Assembly: GCA_009731375.1 (NCBI GenBank)
Contig: BJOX01000045.1
Coordinates: forward strand, 91,837 to 123,674
DNA from: Paulinella micropora
Taxonomy: Eukaryota; Cercozoa; Imbricatea; Euglyphida
Reading direction: 5' to 3'
DNA length: 31,838 nt
Part shown: positions 9,300-21,104 of the stretch, one piece after another
Numbering within the stretch: the first letter of the stretch is position 1
How the letters are laid out: every line of letters starts with the position of its first letter
Position numbers and translations under genes: made by a program
The notes under the pieces: model-generated
The model's input: only the letters and a program-made list of their open reading frames with translations
The model's database searches: none
Told to the model about the DNA's origin: nothing

Positions 9300-9417
9300 T
9301 TCTACACCACCCAGAATTCCGGGTTTCTGGAGCCACTTGCTGGGTTTTGCTTCCTAAAGAAGCCTGGCCTGAGGTGCCACTTTCACACCCAGACCCGGAA
9401 ATCTGGGTGGTGTAGAA
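9300..9417 (+). mobile_element. 118-bp terminal-inverted-repeat element, copy 1
   Basis: It begins TTCTACACCACCCAGA and ends TCTGGGTGGTGTAGAA, a perfect 16-bp inverted repeat. The interior includes CTTCCTAAAGAAGCCTGGCC. A related copy in the opposite orientation lies at 30130-30249. It sits 13 bases from the 213-bp element. No convincing target duplication was found. Confidence 0.75.
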
Positions 9418-9449
9418 CGGGCCTTCTATGTATGGATGATATGCCTTGT

Positions 9450-9578
9450 GGCATGCAGGAGGGGTAACAGTAGCGGGCTATGACATGTACGTGGCATGCA
9501 GGAGGGGTAGCAGTAGCGGGCTATGACATGTACTGGGCATGCAGGAGGGGTAGCAGTAGCTGGCTACGACATGTACGC
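9450..9578 (+). repeat. 43-bp minisatellite, three tandem units
   Basis: Units start with GGCATGCAGGAGGGGTA at 9450, 9493 and 9536, each ending GACATGTAC plus two variable bases. They differ by only a few substitutions. A diverged unit is seen upstream near 8998. Confidence 0.93.
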
Positions 9579-9620
9579 ACCACAAGTCGTTACGGCGACA
9601 CAACAACAGGTTGAACAATA
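9568..9620 (+). repeat. Short dispersed repeat (GACATGTACGC.CCACAA), copy 1
   Basis: GACATGTACGCACCACAA, then GTCGTTACGGCG and a GGTTGAACAAT-type end. A similar block is at 10715-10762. Each precedes a trinucleotide array (GAT/AAT here, CTA there). Confidence 0.65.
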
Positions 9621-9668
9621 CTGATGATGATGATGATGATGATAATGATAATGATAATGATAATAATG

Positions 9669-9731
<63 letters not shown>
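9621..9731. repeat. (GAT)n / (AAT)n array 3' of the inverted SINE
   Basis: GAT, GATAAT and AAT units. The AAT part is the 3' tail side of the SINE that follows on the minus strand. Confidence 0.93.
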
Positions 9732-9999
9732 GTGCTTCTCTGTCAATGGCTGATGCAAATCTGCACATGCGCCTCCATCGTCTCACCCGTGAGGGGAGTA
9801 CGAAGAATTGACGATAAGCTCTAATGACACCCCCGCAAGGGCAGTTCCAACACTTCCAGACGGGCCGGTATGTTCAATGAAAATACTGGTCCAGAAATAG
9901 ACCGGTATGTTCAATGAAAATACTGGTGGCACCGACGGGAATCGAACTGGCGACAGGGCCCAGATGGTAGAACTTGACCACTGGGCTATCACGGTGTCC
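9732..9999 (-). mobile_element. tRNA-derived SINE, complete inverted copy
   Basis: 268 bp on the minus strand, starting GGACACCG at 9999 and ending at 9732 next to AAT repeats (ATT on its own strand). It has the same A box, B box and internal 25-bp direct repeat as the copy at 857. Differences are confined to the first base, one T/C and an AA/TT near the 3' end. As in the other copies, the 5' side also begins immediately with the ATT-class repeat. Confidence 0.87.
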
Positions 10000-10074
10000 A
10001 TAATAATAATAATAATAATAATAATAGTAATAATAATAATAATAATAATAATGATTATGATACTACTACTACTA

Positions 10075-10112
<38 letters not shown>

Positions 10113-10175
10113 ATAGTACTAATAGTAATAATAATAGTAATAATAATAGTAATAATAATAGTAATAATAATAATG

Positions 10176-10238
<63 letters not shown>
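10000..10238. repeat. (AAT)n and (CTA)n arrays
   Basis: AAT to about 10055, CTA at about 10063-10112, then AAT with AGT and GAT variants. Confidence 0.95.
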
Positions 10239-10239
<1 letters not shown>

Positions 10240-10242
10240 AGT

Positions 10243-10273
<31 letters not shown>

Positions 10274-10309
10274 CCAACAACAACAACAACAACAACAACG
10301 ACGACGACG

Positions 10310-10343
<34 letters not shown>

Positions 10344-10377
10344 CGACGACAACAGCAACAACAACACAACAACAACA

Positions 10378-10412
<35 letters not shown>

Positions 10413-10419
10413 AACAACG

Positions 10420-10482
<63 letters not shown>

Positions 10483-10593
10483 GCAACAACAGCAACAACA
10501 ACAACAACAACAACAACAACAGCAACGACAACGACAACAACAACAACGACAACGACAACGACAACAACAACAACAACAACAACAGCAACAGCG

Positions 10594-10624
<31 letters not shown>

Positions 10625-10638
10625 CGACGACGACAACG

Positions 10639-10681
<43 letters not shown>

Positions 10682-10708
10682 CGACAACGACAACAACAAG
10701 AACAACAA
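10243..10708. repeat. (AAC)n / (ACG)n trinucleotide array
   Basis: About 465 bases of CAA and CGA units with occasional AGC. All frames are open and predict homopolymers on the minus strand (Val, Leu, Cys); these are repeat artefacts. Confidence 0.95.
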
Positions 10709-10714
10709 CGATGA

Positions 10715-10762
10715 TGACATGTACGCGCCACAAAGCGTGACGGCGCTACCCCAATAGGTGAA
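10715..10762 (+). repeat. Short dispersed repeat (GACATGTACGC.CCACAA), copy 2
   Basis: GACATGTACGCGCCACAAAG, then CGTGACGGCG and GGTGAATAGT. It is diverged from the copy at 9568 but collinear with it. Confidence 0.6.
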
Positions 10763-10763
10763 T

Positions 10764-11316
<553 letters not shown>

Positions 11317-11356
11317 GACACACACACTGACACACACACACACACACAAACCTATT

Positions 11357-11394
<38 letters not shown>
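11317..11394. repeat. (CA)n then (TA)n
   Basis: CA dinucleotides with a GACACA interruption, then TA dinucleotides at about 11356-11394. Confidence 0.93.
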
Positions 11395-11450
11395 GGGTAT
11401 GTATAACTCCGCTAAGACTACACGGTGGCCGAAGAAAATGCAGCAGGTAT

Positions 11451-12900
11451 GTATGTACGTATCTATGTACGTATGTATCTATCTATGTATGTGCGTATGT
11501 ATGCATGTGTGTATGTGTAGGTATGTATGCATGAATGTATCTATCTATGTATGTGCGTATGTATGCATGTGTGTATGTATGTACGTATCTATGTACGTAT
11601 GTATCTATCTATGTATGTGCGTATGTATGCATGTGTGTATGTGTAGGTATGTATGCATGAATGTATCTATCTATGTATGTGCGTATGTATGCATGTGTGT
11701 ATGTATGTACGTATCTATGTACGTATGTATCTATCTATGTATGTGCGTATGTATGCATGTGTGTATGTGTAGGTATGTATGCATGAATGTATGTATCTAT
11801 GTATGTGCGTATGTATGCATGTGTGTATGTATGTACGTATCTATGTACGTATGTATCTATCTATGTATGTGCGTATGTATGCATGTGTGTATGTGTAGGT
11901 ATGTATGCATGAATGTATCTATCTATGTATGTGCGTATGTATGCATGTGTGTATGTATGTACGTATCTATGTACGTATGTATCTATCTATGTATGTGCGT
12001 ATGTATGCATGTGTGTATGTGTAGGTATGTATGCATGAATGTATGTATCTATGTATGTGCGTATGTATGCATGTGTGTATGTATGTACGTATCTATGTAC
12101 GTATGTATCTATCTATGTATGTGCGTATGTATGCATGTGTGTATGTGTAGGTATGTATGCATGAATGTATCTATCTATGTATGTGCGTATGTATGCATGT
12201 GTGTATGTATGTACGTATCTATGTACGTATGTATCTATCTATGTATGTGCGTATGTATGCATGTGTGTATGTGTAGGTATGTATGCATGAATGTATCTAT
12301 CTATGTATGTGCGTATGTATGCATGTGTGTATGTATGTACGTATCTATGTACGTATGTATCTATCTATGTATGTGCGTATGTATGCATGTGTGTATGTGT
12401 AGGTATGTATGCATGAATGTATCTATCTATGTATGTGCGTATGTATGCATGTGTGTATGTATGTACGTATCTATGTACGTATGTATCTATCTATGTATGT
12501 GCGTATGTATGCATGTGTGTATGTGTAGGTATGTATGCATGAATGTATGTATCTATGTATGTGCGTATGTATGCATGTGTGTATGTATGTACGTATCTAT
12601 GTACGTATGTATCTATCTATGTATGTGCGTATGTATGCATGTGTGTATGTGTAGGTATGTATGCATGAATGTATCTATCTATGTATGTGCGTATGTATGC
12701 ATGTGTGTATGTATGTACGTATCTATGTACGTATGTATCTATCTATGTATGTGCGTATGTATGCATGTGTGTATGTGTAGGTATGTATGCATGAATGTAT
12801 GTATCTATGTATGTGCGTATGTATGCATGTGTGTATGTATGTACGTATCTATGTACGTATGTATCTATCTATGTATGTGCGTATGTATGCGTGTGTGTAT
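11451..12900 (+). repeat. 126-bp dimeric higher-order repeat, 11.5 copies
   Basis: The marker GTGTAG ends at 11520, 11646, 11772, 11898, 12024, 12150, 12276, 12402, 12528, 12654 and 12780, an exact 126-bp period. Each unit is a 64-bp form (starting GTATGTACGTATCTATGTAC) plus a 62-bp form (starting GTGTAGGTATGTATGCATGA). Units are almost identical. The main variant is GAATGTATCTATC versus GAATGTATGTATC, in the order S S C S C S S S C S C by its Ser or Cys translation. Since 126 is divisible by three, an open frame of 525 residues spans the array, but it is a by-product of the repeat. Confidence 0.95.
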
Positions 12901-13256
12901 GTGTATGTATGTATGTACGTATGTACGTATGTATCTATCTATGTATGTGCGTTTGTATGCATGTGTGTATGTGTAGGTATGTATGTACGTATCTATGTAC
13001 GTATGTATCTATCTATGTATGTGCGTATGTATGCATGTGTGTATGTGTATGTATGTATGTACGTATCTATGTACGTATGTATCTATCTATGTATGTGCGT
13101 ATGTATGCATGTGTGTATGTGTAGGTATGTATGTACGTATCTATGTACGTATGTATCTATCTATGTATGTGCGTATGTATGCATGTGTGTATGTGTAGGT
13201 ATGTATGTACGTATCTATGTACGTATGTATCTATCTATGTATGTGCGTATTTATGC
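12901..13256 (+). repeat. 74-bp form of the same satellite, five units
   Basis: Units begin near 12901 (70 bp, one deletion), 12971, 13045, 13119 and 13193. The 74-bp unit equals the 64-bp form of the dimer plus ten bases (GTGTAGGTAT or GTGTATGTAT). The array ends at the CATG patch that marks the polarity switch. Confidence 0.92.
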
Positions 13257-13373
13257 ATGCATGCATGCATGCATACATACATACATACATACATACATGC
13301 ATACATACATACATACCTACATACCTACATACATACATACATACCTACATACATACATACATACATACATACA

Positions 13374-13405
<32 letters not shown>

Positions 13406-13440
13406 CATACATACATACATACATACATACACATACACAC
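13257..13440. repeat. (CATG)n/(CATA)n centre of the large inverted repeat
   Basis: ATGCATGCATGCATGC passes into CATA tetramers with CTAC variants. It separates plus-strand and minus-strand arrays of the same 74-bp unit. Confidence 0.92.
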
Positions 13441-14725
13441 ATGCATACATACGCATACATAGATAGATACATACGTACATAGATACGTACATACATACCT
13501 ACACATACACACATGCATACATACGCACATACATAGATAGATACATACGTACATGGATACGTACATACATACCTACACATACACACATGCATACATACGC
13601 ACATACATAGATAGATACATACGTACATAGATACGTACATACATACCTACACATACACACATGCATACATACGCACATACATAGATAGATACATACGTAC
13701 ATAGATACGTACATACATACCTACACATACACACATGCATACATACGCACATACATAGATAGATACAATAGATACGTACATACATACCTACACATACACA
13801 CATGCATACATACGCACATACATAGATAGATACATACGTACATAGAACATACCTACACACACATGCATACATACGCACAAACATAGATAGATACATACGT
13901 ACATACATGCCTACACATACACACATGCATATATACGCACATACATACATACATACATACATACATACATACCTACACATACACACATGCATACATACGC
14001 ACATACATAGATAGATACATACGTACATAGATACGTACATACATACCTACACATACACACATGCATACATACGCACATACATCGAAAGATACATACCTAC
14101 ATAGATACATACGTACACATACACACATGCATACATACGCACATACATACATACATACATACATACATACATACATACACATACACACATGCATACATAC
14201 GCACATACATAGATAGATACATACGTACGTAGATACGTACATACATACCTACACATACACACATGCATACATACGCACATACATACGTACATAGATACGT
14301 ACATACATACCTACACATACACACATGCATACATACGCACATACATAGATAGATACATACGTGCATAGATACGTACATACATACCTACACATACACACAT
14401 GCATACATACGCACATACATAGATAGATACATACGTACATAGATACGTACATACATACCTACACATACACACATGCATACATACGCAAATACATACATAC
14501 ATACATACATACATACATACATACATACCTACACATACACACATGCGTACATACGCACATACATAGATAGATACATACGTACATAGATACGTACATACAT
14601 ACCTACATACATACACACATGCATACATACGCACATACATAGATAGATACATACGTACATACATACCTACACATACACACATGCATACATACGCACATAC
14701 ATAGATAGATACATACGTACATAGA
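13441..14725 (-). repeat. Inverted array of the 74-bp satellite
   Basis: The reverse complement of the 74-bp unit repeats with ACCTACACATACACACATGC markers near 13497, 13571 and 13645, about 74 bases apart. Later units are shortened or interrupted by plain CATA (about 13940-13970, 14145-14175 and 14490-14530). The 126-bp dimer form is not seen on this side. Confidence 0.92.
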
Positions 14726-15207
14726 TATGCATGTATGCATGTATGTAGGTATGTATGTATGTAGGTATGTATGTATGTATGTATATAGGTATGTATGTAG
14801 GTAGGTAAGTTGAGGTATGTATGTAGGTATGTATGTAGGTATGTATGTAGGTATGCATGTAGGTAGGTATGTAGGTAGGTATGTAGGTAGGTATGTAGGT
14901 AGGTATGTAGGTAGGTATGTAGGTAGGTATGTAGGTAGGTAGGTAGGTAGGTAAATATGCACGTACGGTACGTACGTACGTACGTACGTACTTACGTACG
15001 TACTTACGTATGTATGTATGTAGGTATGTATGTAGGTATGTACGCACTTACGTATGTATGCAATGTATGTATGTATGTATGTATGTATGTATGTATGTAT
15101 GTATGTATGTATGTATGTATGTATGTATGTATGTATGTATGTATGCATGCATGCATGTATGTATGTATGTATGTATGTATGTATGTATGTATGTATGTAT
15201 GTATATG

Positions 15208-15241
<34 letters not shown>

Positions 15242-15277
15242 TGTAGGTATGTATGTAGGTATGTATGTAGGTATGTA
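14726..15277. repeat. (TATG)n / (GGTA)n array with an (ACGT)n patch
   Basis: Polarity changes back to TATG at GATATGCATGTATGCATG. GGTA-rich stretches run to about 14955, a self-complementary (ACGT)n patch lies at about 14960-15010, then TATG continues to the gap. Confidence 0.93.
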
Positions 15278-15722
15278 NNNNNNNNNNNNNNNNNNNNNNN
15301 NNNNNNNNNNNNNNNNNNNNNNNNNNNNNNNNNNNNNNNNNNNNNNNNNNNNNNNNNNNNNNNNNNNNNNNNNNNNNNNNNNNNNNNNNNNNNNNNNNNN
15401 NNNNNNNNNNNNNNNNNNNNNNNNNNNNNNNNNNNNNNNNNNNNNNNNNNNNNNNNNNNNNNNNNNNNNNNNNNNNNNNNNNNNNNNNNNNNNNNNNNNN
15501 NNNNNNNNNNNNNNNNNNNNNNNNNNNNNNNNNNNNNNNNNNNNNNNNNNNNNNNNNNNNNNNNNNNNNNNNNNNNNNNNNNNNNNNNNNNNNNNNNNNN
15601 NNNNNNNNNNNNNNNNNNNNNNNNNNNNNNNNNNNNNNNNNNNNNNNNNNNNNNNNNNNNNNNNNNNNNNNNNNNNNNNNNNNNNNNNNNNNNNNNNNNN
15701 NNNNNNNNNNNNNNNNNNNNNN
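15278..15722. other. 445-N assembly gap
   Basis: Undetermined bases between TATG/GGTA repeats and a CT array. Confidence 0.99.

Positions 15723-15783
<61 letters not shown>
15723..15783. repeat. (CT)n microsatellite
   Basis: About 30 CT units at the right edge of the gap. Confidence 0.95.
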
Positions 15784-15787
<4 letters not shown>

Positions 15788-15976
15788 GACACGGATATAT
15801 ACATATATATATATATATACAGAAATTATTTTTTCTTTCCTTTCCACTATCTTTCCACTATCTGTCTTTCTGTCAACTGCAAGATGTAGCTTTGTATCGT
15901 GCGGTAAAACACTATATGCATGCATGTTTCTCTATTCTGCATGTATATTCGTCTGTCTATCTGTATTTCTATGCAT
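15784..15976. other. Non-repetitive segment with a short TA run
   Basis: A TA run near 15800-15820, a duplicated CTTTCCACTATC near 15840-15862 and otherwise unique sequence. No gene is recognised. Confidence 0.6.
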
Positions 15977-16189
15977 GAGAAGTTCCTTGTCCTTAATCAC
16001 AATGAGCAATTATTTCAAACTCTTCGTTCTCAGCCGGTTCTGATCTCGAGGGCGTGTGTAGTGGCTCGTTTGAAAGCTCTCATCAAGAGCTTTCTAATGA
16101 GCCATAACATAGGCTGTAGCTGCAAAAATTGACTGAGATAGAAGCGCTTGAAGTCATTGTTCGTTGTGCTTAAGAAATAGGAACTTCTC
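15977..16189 (+). mobile_element. 213-bp foldback DNA transposon (MITE), copy 2
   Basis: Same termini and length as the copies at 9074 and 30861, with scattered substitutions (for example ATCACAATGAGCAATTATTT in the left arm). AT lies on both sides (15975-15976 and 16190-16191), consistent with a 2-bp target duplication. The right side is a TATG array. Confidence 0.85.
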
Positions 16190-16640
16190 ATGTATGTATG
16201 TATATGGTTGGATCTTCCTTTGGGTCCTGCTAAGAAACAAAAAAAGTGTGTGTGTAAATGTATGTATGTAAATGTATGTGTCTCAGCCTGTAATATGCAT
16301 ATTTGTCTGTCTGTCTGTATTTGTATGTATGTATGTATGTATGTATGTATGTATGTATGTATGTATGTATTTAGGTATGTATGTATGTATGTATGTATGT
16401 ATGTATGTATGTATATCAGAGCATGTTGCTTGGAATCGGCTATGACAAAGTGTATGTATGTATGTATGTATGTATGTATGTATGTATGTCTCTTTGTCGG
16501 CATGATTTCTTATCTGTCTGTTTGTATTTGTATGCATGCATGTATGTATGTATGTATGCATGTATGTATGTATGTATGTATGTATCTATTTGTGTATGTA
16601 TGTATGTATGTATGCATGTATGTATGTATGTATGTATGTA
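16190..16640. repeat. (TATG)n array with isolated linkers
   Basis: TATG tetramers and GTCT patches. Two linkers, near 16203-16245 and 16415-16450, are only loosely like the core that follows. Confidence 0.85.
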
Positions 16641-17951
16641 TGTATATGGTAGGATGTAGTGATGGATCATCGTGCTATGAAAAAAGCCCTGTGTCCATGT
16701 CTGTCTGTCTGTCCGTATGTATGTATGTATGTATCTATTTGTGTATGTATGTATGTATGTGTGTATGTATGTATGTATGTATGTATGAATATGGTAGGAT
16801 GTAGCGATGGATCGTGGTATGAAAAAGGCCATGTGTCCATGTCTGTCTGTCTGTCTGTACATATGTGTATGTATGTATGTATGTGTGTATGTATGTATGT
16901 ATGTGTGTATGTATGTATGTATGTATGTATGTATATCGTAGGATGTAGCGATGGATCGTGGTATGAAAAAGGCCATGTGACCATGTCTGTCTGTCTGTCT
17001 GTCTGTACACATATGTATGTATGTATGTATTTGTGTATGTATGTATGTATGCATGTATGCATGTATGTATGTATGTATGTATGTATGTATGCATGTATGT
17101 ATGTATGTATGTATGCTTGTATGCATGTATGTATGTATGTATGCATGTATATGGTAGGATGTAGCGATGGATCGTGCTATGAAGAAGGCCATGTGTCCAT
17201 GTCTGTCTGTCCGTCCGTATGTATGTATGTATGTATCTATTTGTGTATGTATGTATGTATGTATGTATGTATGTATGTATGTATGTATGTATATGGTAGG
17301 ATGTAGCGATGGATCGTGCTATGAAGAAGGCCATGTGTCCATGTCTGTCTGTCTGTCCGTATGTATGTCTGTATGTATCTATATGTGTATGTATGTGTGT
17401 ATGTATGTATGTATGTATGTATATGGTAGGATGTAGTGATGGGATCATCGTGCTATGAAGAAGGCCATGTGTCCATGTCTGTCTGTCTGTCTGCACATAT
17501 ATGTATGTATGTATTTATTTGTGTATGTATGTATGTGTGCTATGTATGTATGTACGTATGTATGTATGTACGTATGTATGTATGTATGTATGTATGTATG
17601 TATATGGTAGGATGTAGTGATGGATCATCGTGCTATGAAAAAGGCCATGTGTCCATGTCTGTCTGTCTGTCCGTATGTATGTATGTATGTATCTATTTGT
17701 GTATGTATGTATATATGCGTGTATGTATGTATGTATGTATGTACATTCAAATATATCATCACGAGCCCTGAAAAAACAAAGTACCATTTTTGCCCGAGCG
17801 GGATAATCTATTGCCTTTTTGTCCCAGCCCATGTATATGGTAGGATGTAGTGATGGATCATCGTGCTATGAAAAAGGCCATGTGTCCATGCATATATGTA
17901 TGTATGTATGTATTTGTGTATGTATGTATGTATGTGTGTATGTATGTATGT

Positions 17952-18003
<52 letters not shown>

Positions 18004-18175
18004 GTAGATAGATAGGTAGGTAGGTAGGTAGGTAGGTAGGTAGGTAGACAGACAGACAGACAGCTAGATAGATAGACAGAGATAGATAGATAGATAGATG
18101 TATGTATATGGTAGGATGTAGTGATGGATCATCGTGCTATGAAAAAGGCCGGCAAGGACTTCAGAAGAGGTCAAA
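16641..18175 (+). repeat. Core-plus-spacer minisatellite, nine cores
   Basis: The core begins ATATGGTAGGATGTAG near 16645, 16789, 16931, 17149, 17291, 17421, 17602, 17834 and 18105. It continues as TGATGGATCATCGTGCTATG, AAAAAGGCCATGTGTCC and (GTCT)n. Spacers are TATG-type repeats of different length, so the spacing varies from about 130 to 270. A unique ~85-base piece lies at about 17748-17831. The last core diverges after AAAAAGGCC into GGCAAGGACTTC. Confidence 0.92.
17952..18098. repeat. (GATA)n / (GGTA)n / (GACA)n spacer
   Basis: GATA, then GGTA, then GACA, then GATA units lie between the eighth and ninth cores. The spacer motif changed here from TATG. Confidence 0.93.
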
Positions 18176-18176
18176 C

Positions 18177-18453
<277 letters not shown>

Positions 18454-18520
18454 TCTACCTATACATTTTGTATGTGCATCAGAAAAGCAACAATTTCGGG
18501 AGGCAGTGAAGGCGGAGGTA

Positions 18521-19052
18521 TGTATGTATGTATGTATGTATGTATGTATGTATGTATGTATGTCATGTATGTATGTAATGTAATGTAATGAAATGAAAAC
18601 GTAACGCAATCCAATGTAATGTCATGCGATGTCATGTAATGCTATGTAATCTACTGCAATGTCATGCGATGTCATGTAATGTTATGTAATCTACTGCAAT
18701 ATAATGTAATGTAATGTAATGTAATGTAATACAATGCAATGTAAGGTAAGGTAATGTAATGTAATGTCATGTCATGTCATGTCATGTCATGTCATGTAAT
18801 GTCATGTAATGTAATGTAATGTAATGTAATGTAATGTAATGGTAATGTATGGTAATGTAATGTAATGTAATGTGTAATTGTAATGTAATGTAATATAATG
18901 TAATGTAATGTAATGTAATGTAATGTAATATAATGTAATGTAATGTGATGTGATGTGATGTGATGTGATGTAATGTGATGTAATGTAATGTAATGTAATG
19001 TGATGTGATGTGATGTAATGCAATACAATGCAACGTAATGTAACGTAATGTA
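18521..19052. repeat. (TATG)n then (AATGT)n / (CATGT)n pentamer array
   Basis: A short TATG run shifts to AATGT, with ATGTC blocks near 18765-18795 and GATGT blocks near 18945-19015. Imperfect longer units occur at 18600-18700 (a ~57-bp duplication of TGTCATGCGATGTCATG plus flank). Confidence 0.93.
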
Positions 19053-19109
19053 ATCTATGTTTAGGAAGAGAGTAGACACTTCTGGCGCTGTCGGGAGCAA
19101 GCGGGGGTA

Positions 19110-19248
19110 GAGATAGATAGATAGATAGATAGATAGATGGATGGATGGATAGATAGATAGATAGATAGATAGATAGCTAGCTAGCTAGCTAGCTAGTAGC
19201 TAGCTAGCTAGATAGACAGATATATATGTAGGTAGATAGGTAGATAGG

Positions 19249-19298
<50 letters not shown>

Positions 19299-19486
19299 CA
19301 TAGATAGATAGGTAGGTAGGTAAGGTAGGTAGGTTGGTTGGTTGGTAGGTAGGTAGGTAGGTAGGTAGGTAGGTAGGTAGATAGAGAGATAGATAGATAG
19401 ATAGATAGATAGATATATAGATAGATAGATAGATAGATAGATGGATAGATAGGTAGGTAGATAGGATAGGTAGGTAGGTAGGTAGG

Positions 19487-19520
<34 letters not shown>
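19110..19520. repeat. (GATA)n/(GGTA)n array with a (GCTA)n patch
   Basis: GATA, GGTA, GGTT and GATG tetramers. A self-complementary TAGC patch lies at about 19174-19211. Confidence 0.95.
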
Positions 19521-19521
<1 letters not shown>

Positions 19522-19752
19522 GAGGAGTTGGGAGCTCATATTGGCAGGGTGGTCAGCCCCAGACTCGATCTTGATGCTGGCATAATTTTTTTTGGAATTC
19601 ACGAAAATGTTTGCGTTAGGGGAGTGTCCTGAATGCCAAATTTCCTTGTTTTTTGGCAGTACTTGCCGGTTCCTCCGGCAATTGAACGTACCCTGTCGAC
19701 GGGGCAGGGGGTGGCCGGGGGAGGGGGGGGGGGGGGGGGGGGGTATGGGCGG
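19521..19752. other. Non-repetitive segment ending in a G run
   Basis: Unique sequence with a small hairpin (TTGCCGG...CCGGCAA, about 19664-19681) and a G run at about 19724-19743, just before a 10-N gap at 19753-19762. No gene is recognised. Confidence 0.6.
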
Positions 19753-19762
19753 NNNNNNNNNN

Positions 19763-19777
19763 TAGATAGATAGATAA

Positions 19778-19817
<40 letters not shown>

Positions 19818-19877
19818 GTAGATAGATAGATAGATCGATAGATAGATCGATAGATAGATCGATAGATAGATCGATAG

Positions 19878-19926
<49 letters not shown>

Positions 19927-19939
19927 AATAGATAGATAA

Positions 19940-19975
<36 letters not shown>

Positions 19976-20062
19976 GTAGGTAGGTAGGTTGGTAGGTTGG
20001 TAGGTAGGTAGGTAGGTAGGTAGATAGATATAGATAGGTAGGTAGGTAGGTAGGTAGGTAGG

Positions 20063-20121
<59 letters not shown>

Positions 20122-20133
20122 GTAGATAGATAG
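19763..20133. repeat. (GATA)n array with 12-mer GATAGATAGATC block
   Basis: GATA units, four GATC substitutions spaced 12 bases apart near 19834-19875, then GGTA/GGTT blocks near 19973-20065. Confidence 0.94.
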
Positions 20134-20211
20134 ATGGTCTTGCTCTCTGTCTGTGGTGCATGTCTATGCTTTGCTTTTCTTACCTATTCTGTGTGATTGG
20201 ACCGCTGTTCC

Positions 20212-20214
<3 letters not shown>

Positions 20215-20280
<66 letters not shown>

Positions 20281-20290
20281 NNNNNNNNNN
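20215..20290. repeat. (GA)n and 10-N gap
   Basis: About 33 GA units up to the gap at 20281-20290. Confidence 0.95.
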
Positions 20291-20440
20291 AGGGAGCTTT
20301 GGTATTGCCTGTATCAGTCCCTTCCGTGCAAACATCACGGCTTAGCTGGGCATCGGGTTAATACTTTACCCACAGACTTCCTGGTTGACGAAATCAGAAG
20401 CTCCTTTTTTCTGACATTCGTCGATATTTCATCTATCTAT
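20291..20440. other. Non-repetitive segment, possible exon fragment
   Basis: Unique sequence whose plus frame stays open into the duplicated block at 20441. No start or splice signals could be fixed with confidence. Confidence 0.35.
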
Positions 20441-20655
20441 CACTTCCTCTGCGAATGTGAGCGATGCGTGGAGGAAGACAAATGCACAGGGACCTAGCTA
20501 TCTCTATCTATCGATCAATCAATATTCCTGTTCTTATCTATATATCTATCTATCTATCTTTTTATCAATCTATCTATCACTTCCTCTGCGAATGTGAGCG
20601 ATGTGTGGAGGAAGACAAATGCACAGGGACCTAGCTATCTCTCTATCTATCGATC
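20441..20655 (+). repeat. 137-bp tandem duplication carrying a Cys-rich reading frame
   Basis: CACTTCCTCTGCGAATGTGA starts at 20441 and again at 20578. Each copy runs through about 60 near-identical bases into TATC repeats. In one frame both copies read HFLCECERCVEEDKCTGT followed by a stop, and the only difference inside that stretch is a synonymous TGC/TGT. The C-x-C-x2-C spacing is reminiscent of the zinc-binding tail after the SET domain in SMYD-type methyltransferases, but 18 residues are too few to claim homology. Confidence 0.45.
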
Positions 20656-20659
20656 AATC

Positions 20660-20672
20660 AATATTTCTATTC

Positions 20673-20757
<85 letters not shown>

Positions 20758-20770
20758 ATCTATCTATCTA

Positions 20771-20868
<98 letters not shown>

Positions 20869-20877
20869 CCTATCTAG

Positions 20878-20963
<86 letters not shown>
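20660..20963. repeat. (CTAT)n array
   Basis: About 75 CTAT units with a few CTTT and CTAC variants. It is followed by about 70 unique bases (20964-21035). Confidence 0.96.
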
Positions 20964-21035
20964 CCCTAGTATCACCCTCATCTTAGCTCAGAGTAACACA
21001 TCATCACACATATCGCTTGTGCCCTTGCTGTGACT

Positions 21036-21064
21036 TAGATAGGTAGATAGATAGATAGATAGAC

Positions 21065-21104
<40 letters not shown>

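Noticed and set aside
11399-12976. A 525-residue open reading frame (Met/Cys/Val/Tyr-rich) across the satellite
   Set aside because: The 126-bp period is divisible by three and the unit lacks stops in that frame, so the frame must stay open. There is no composition, domain or start context typical of a gene.
11451-14725. A CRISPR array, because of regular direct repeats
   Set aside because: There are no unique spacers between units, the units are tandem, and the DNA is eukaryotic.
16415-16450. An additional copy of the nine-core minisatellite
   Set aside because: The similarity to the core is too weak to separate from chance in this TATG-rich setting.
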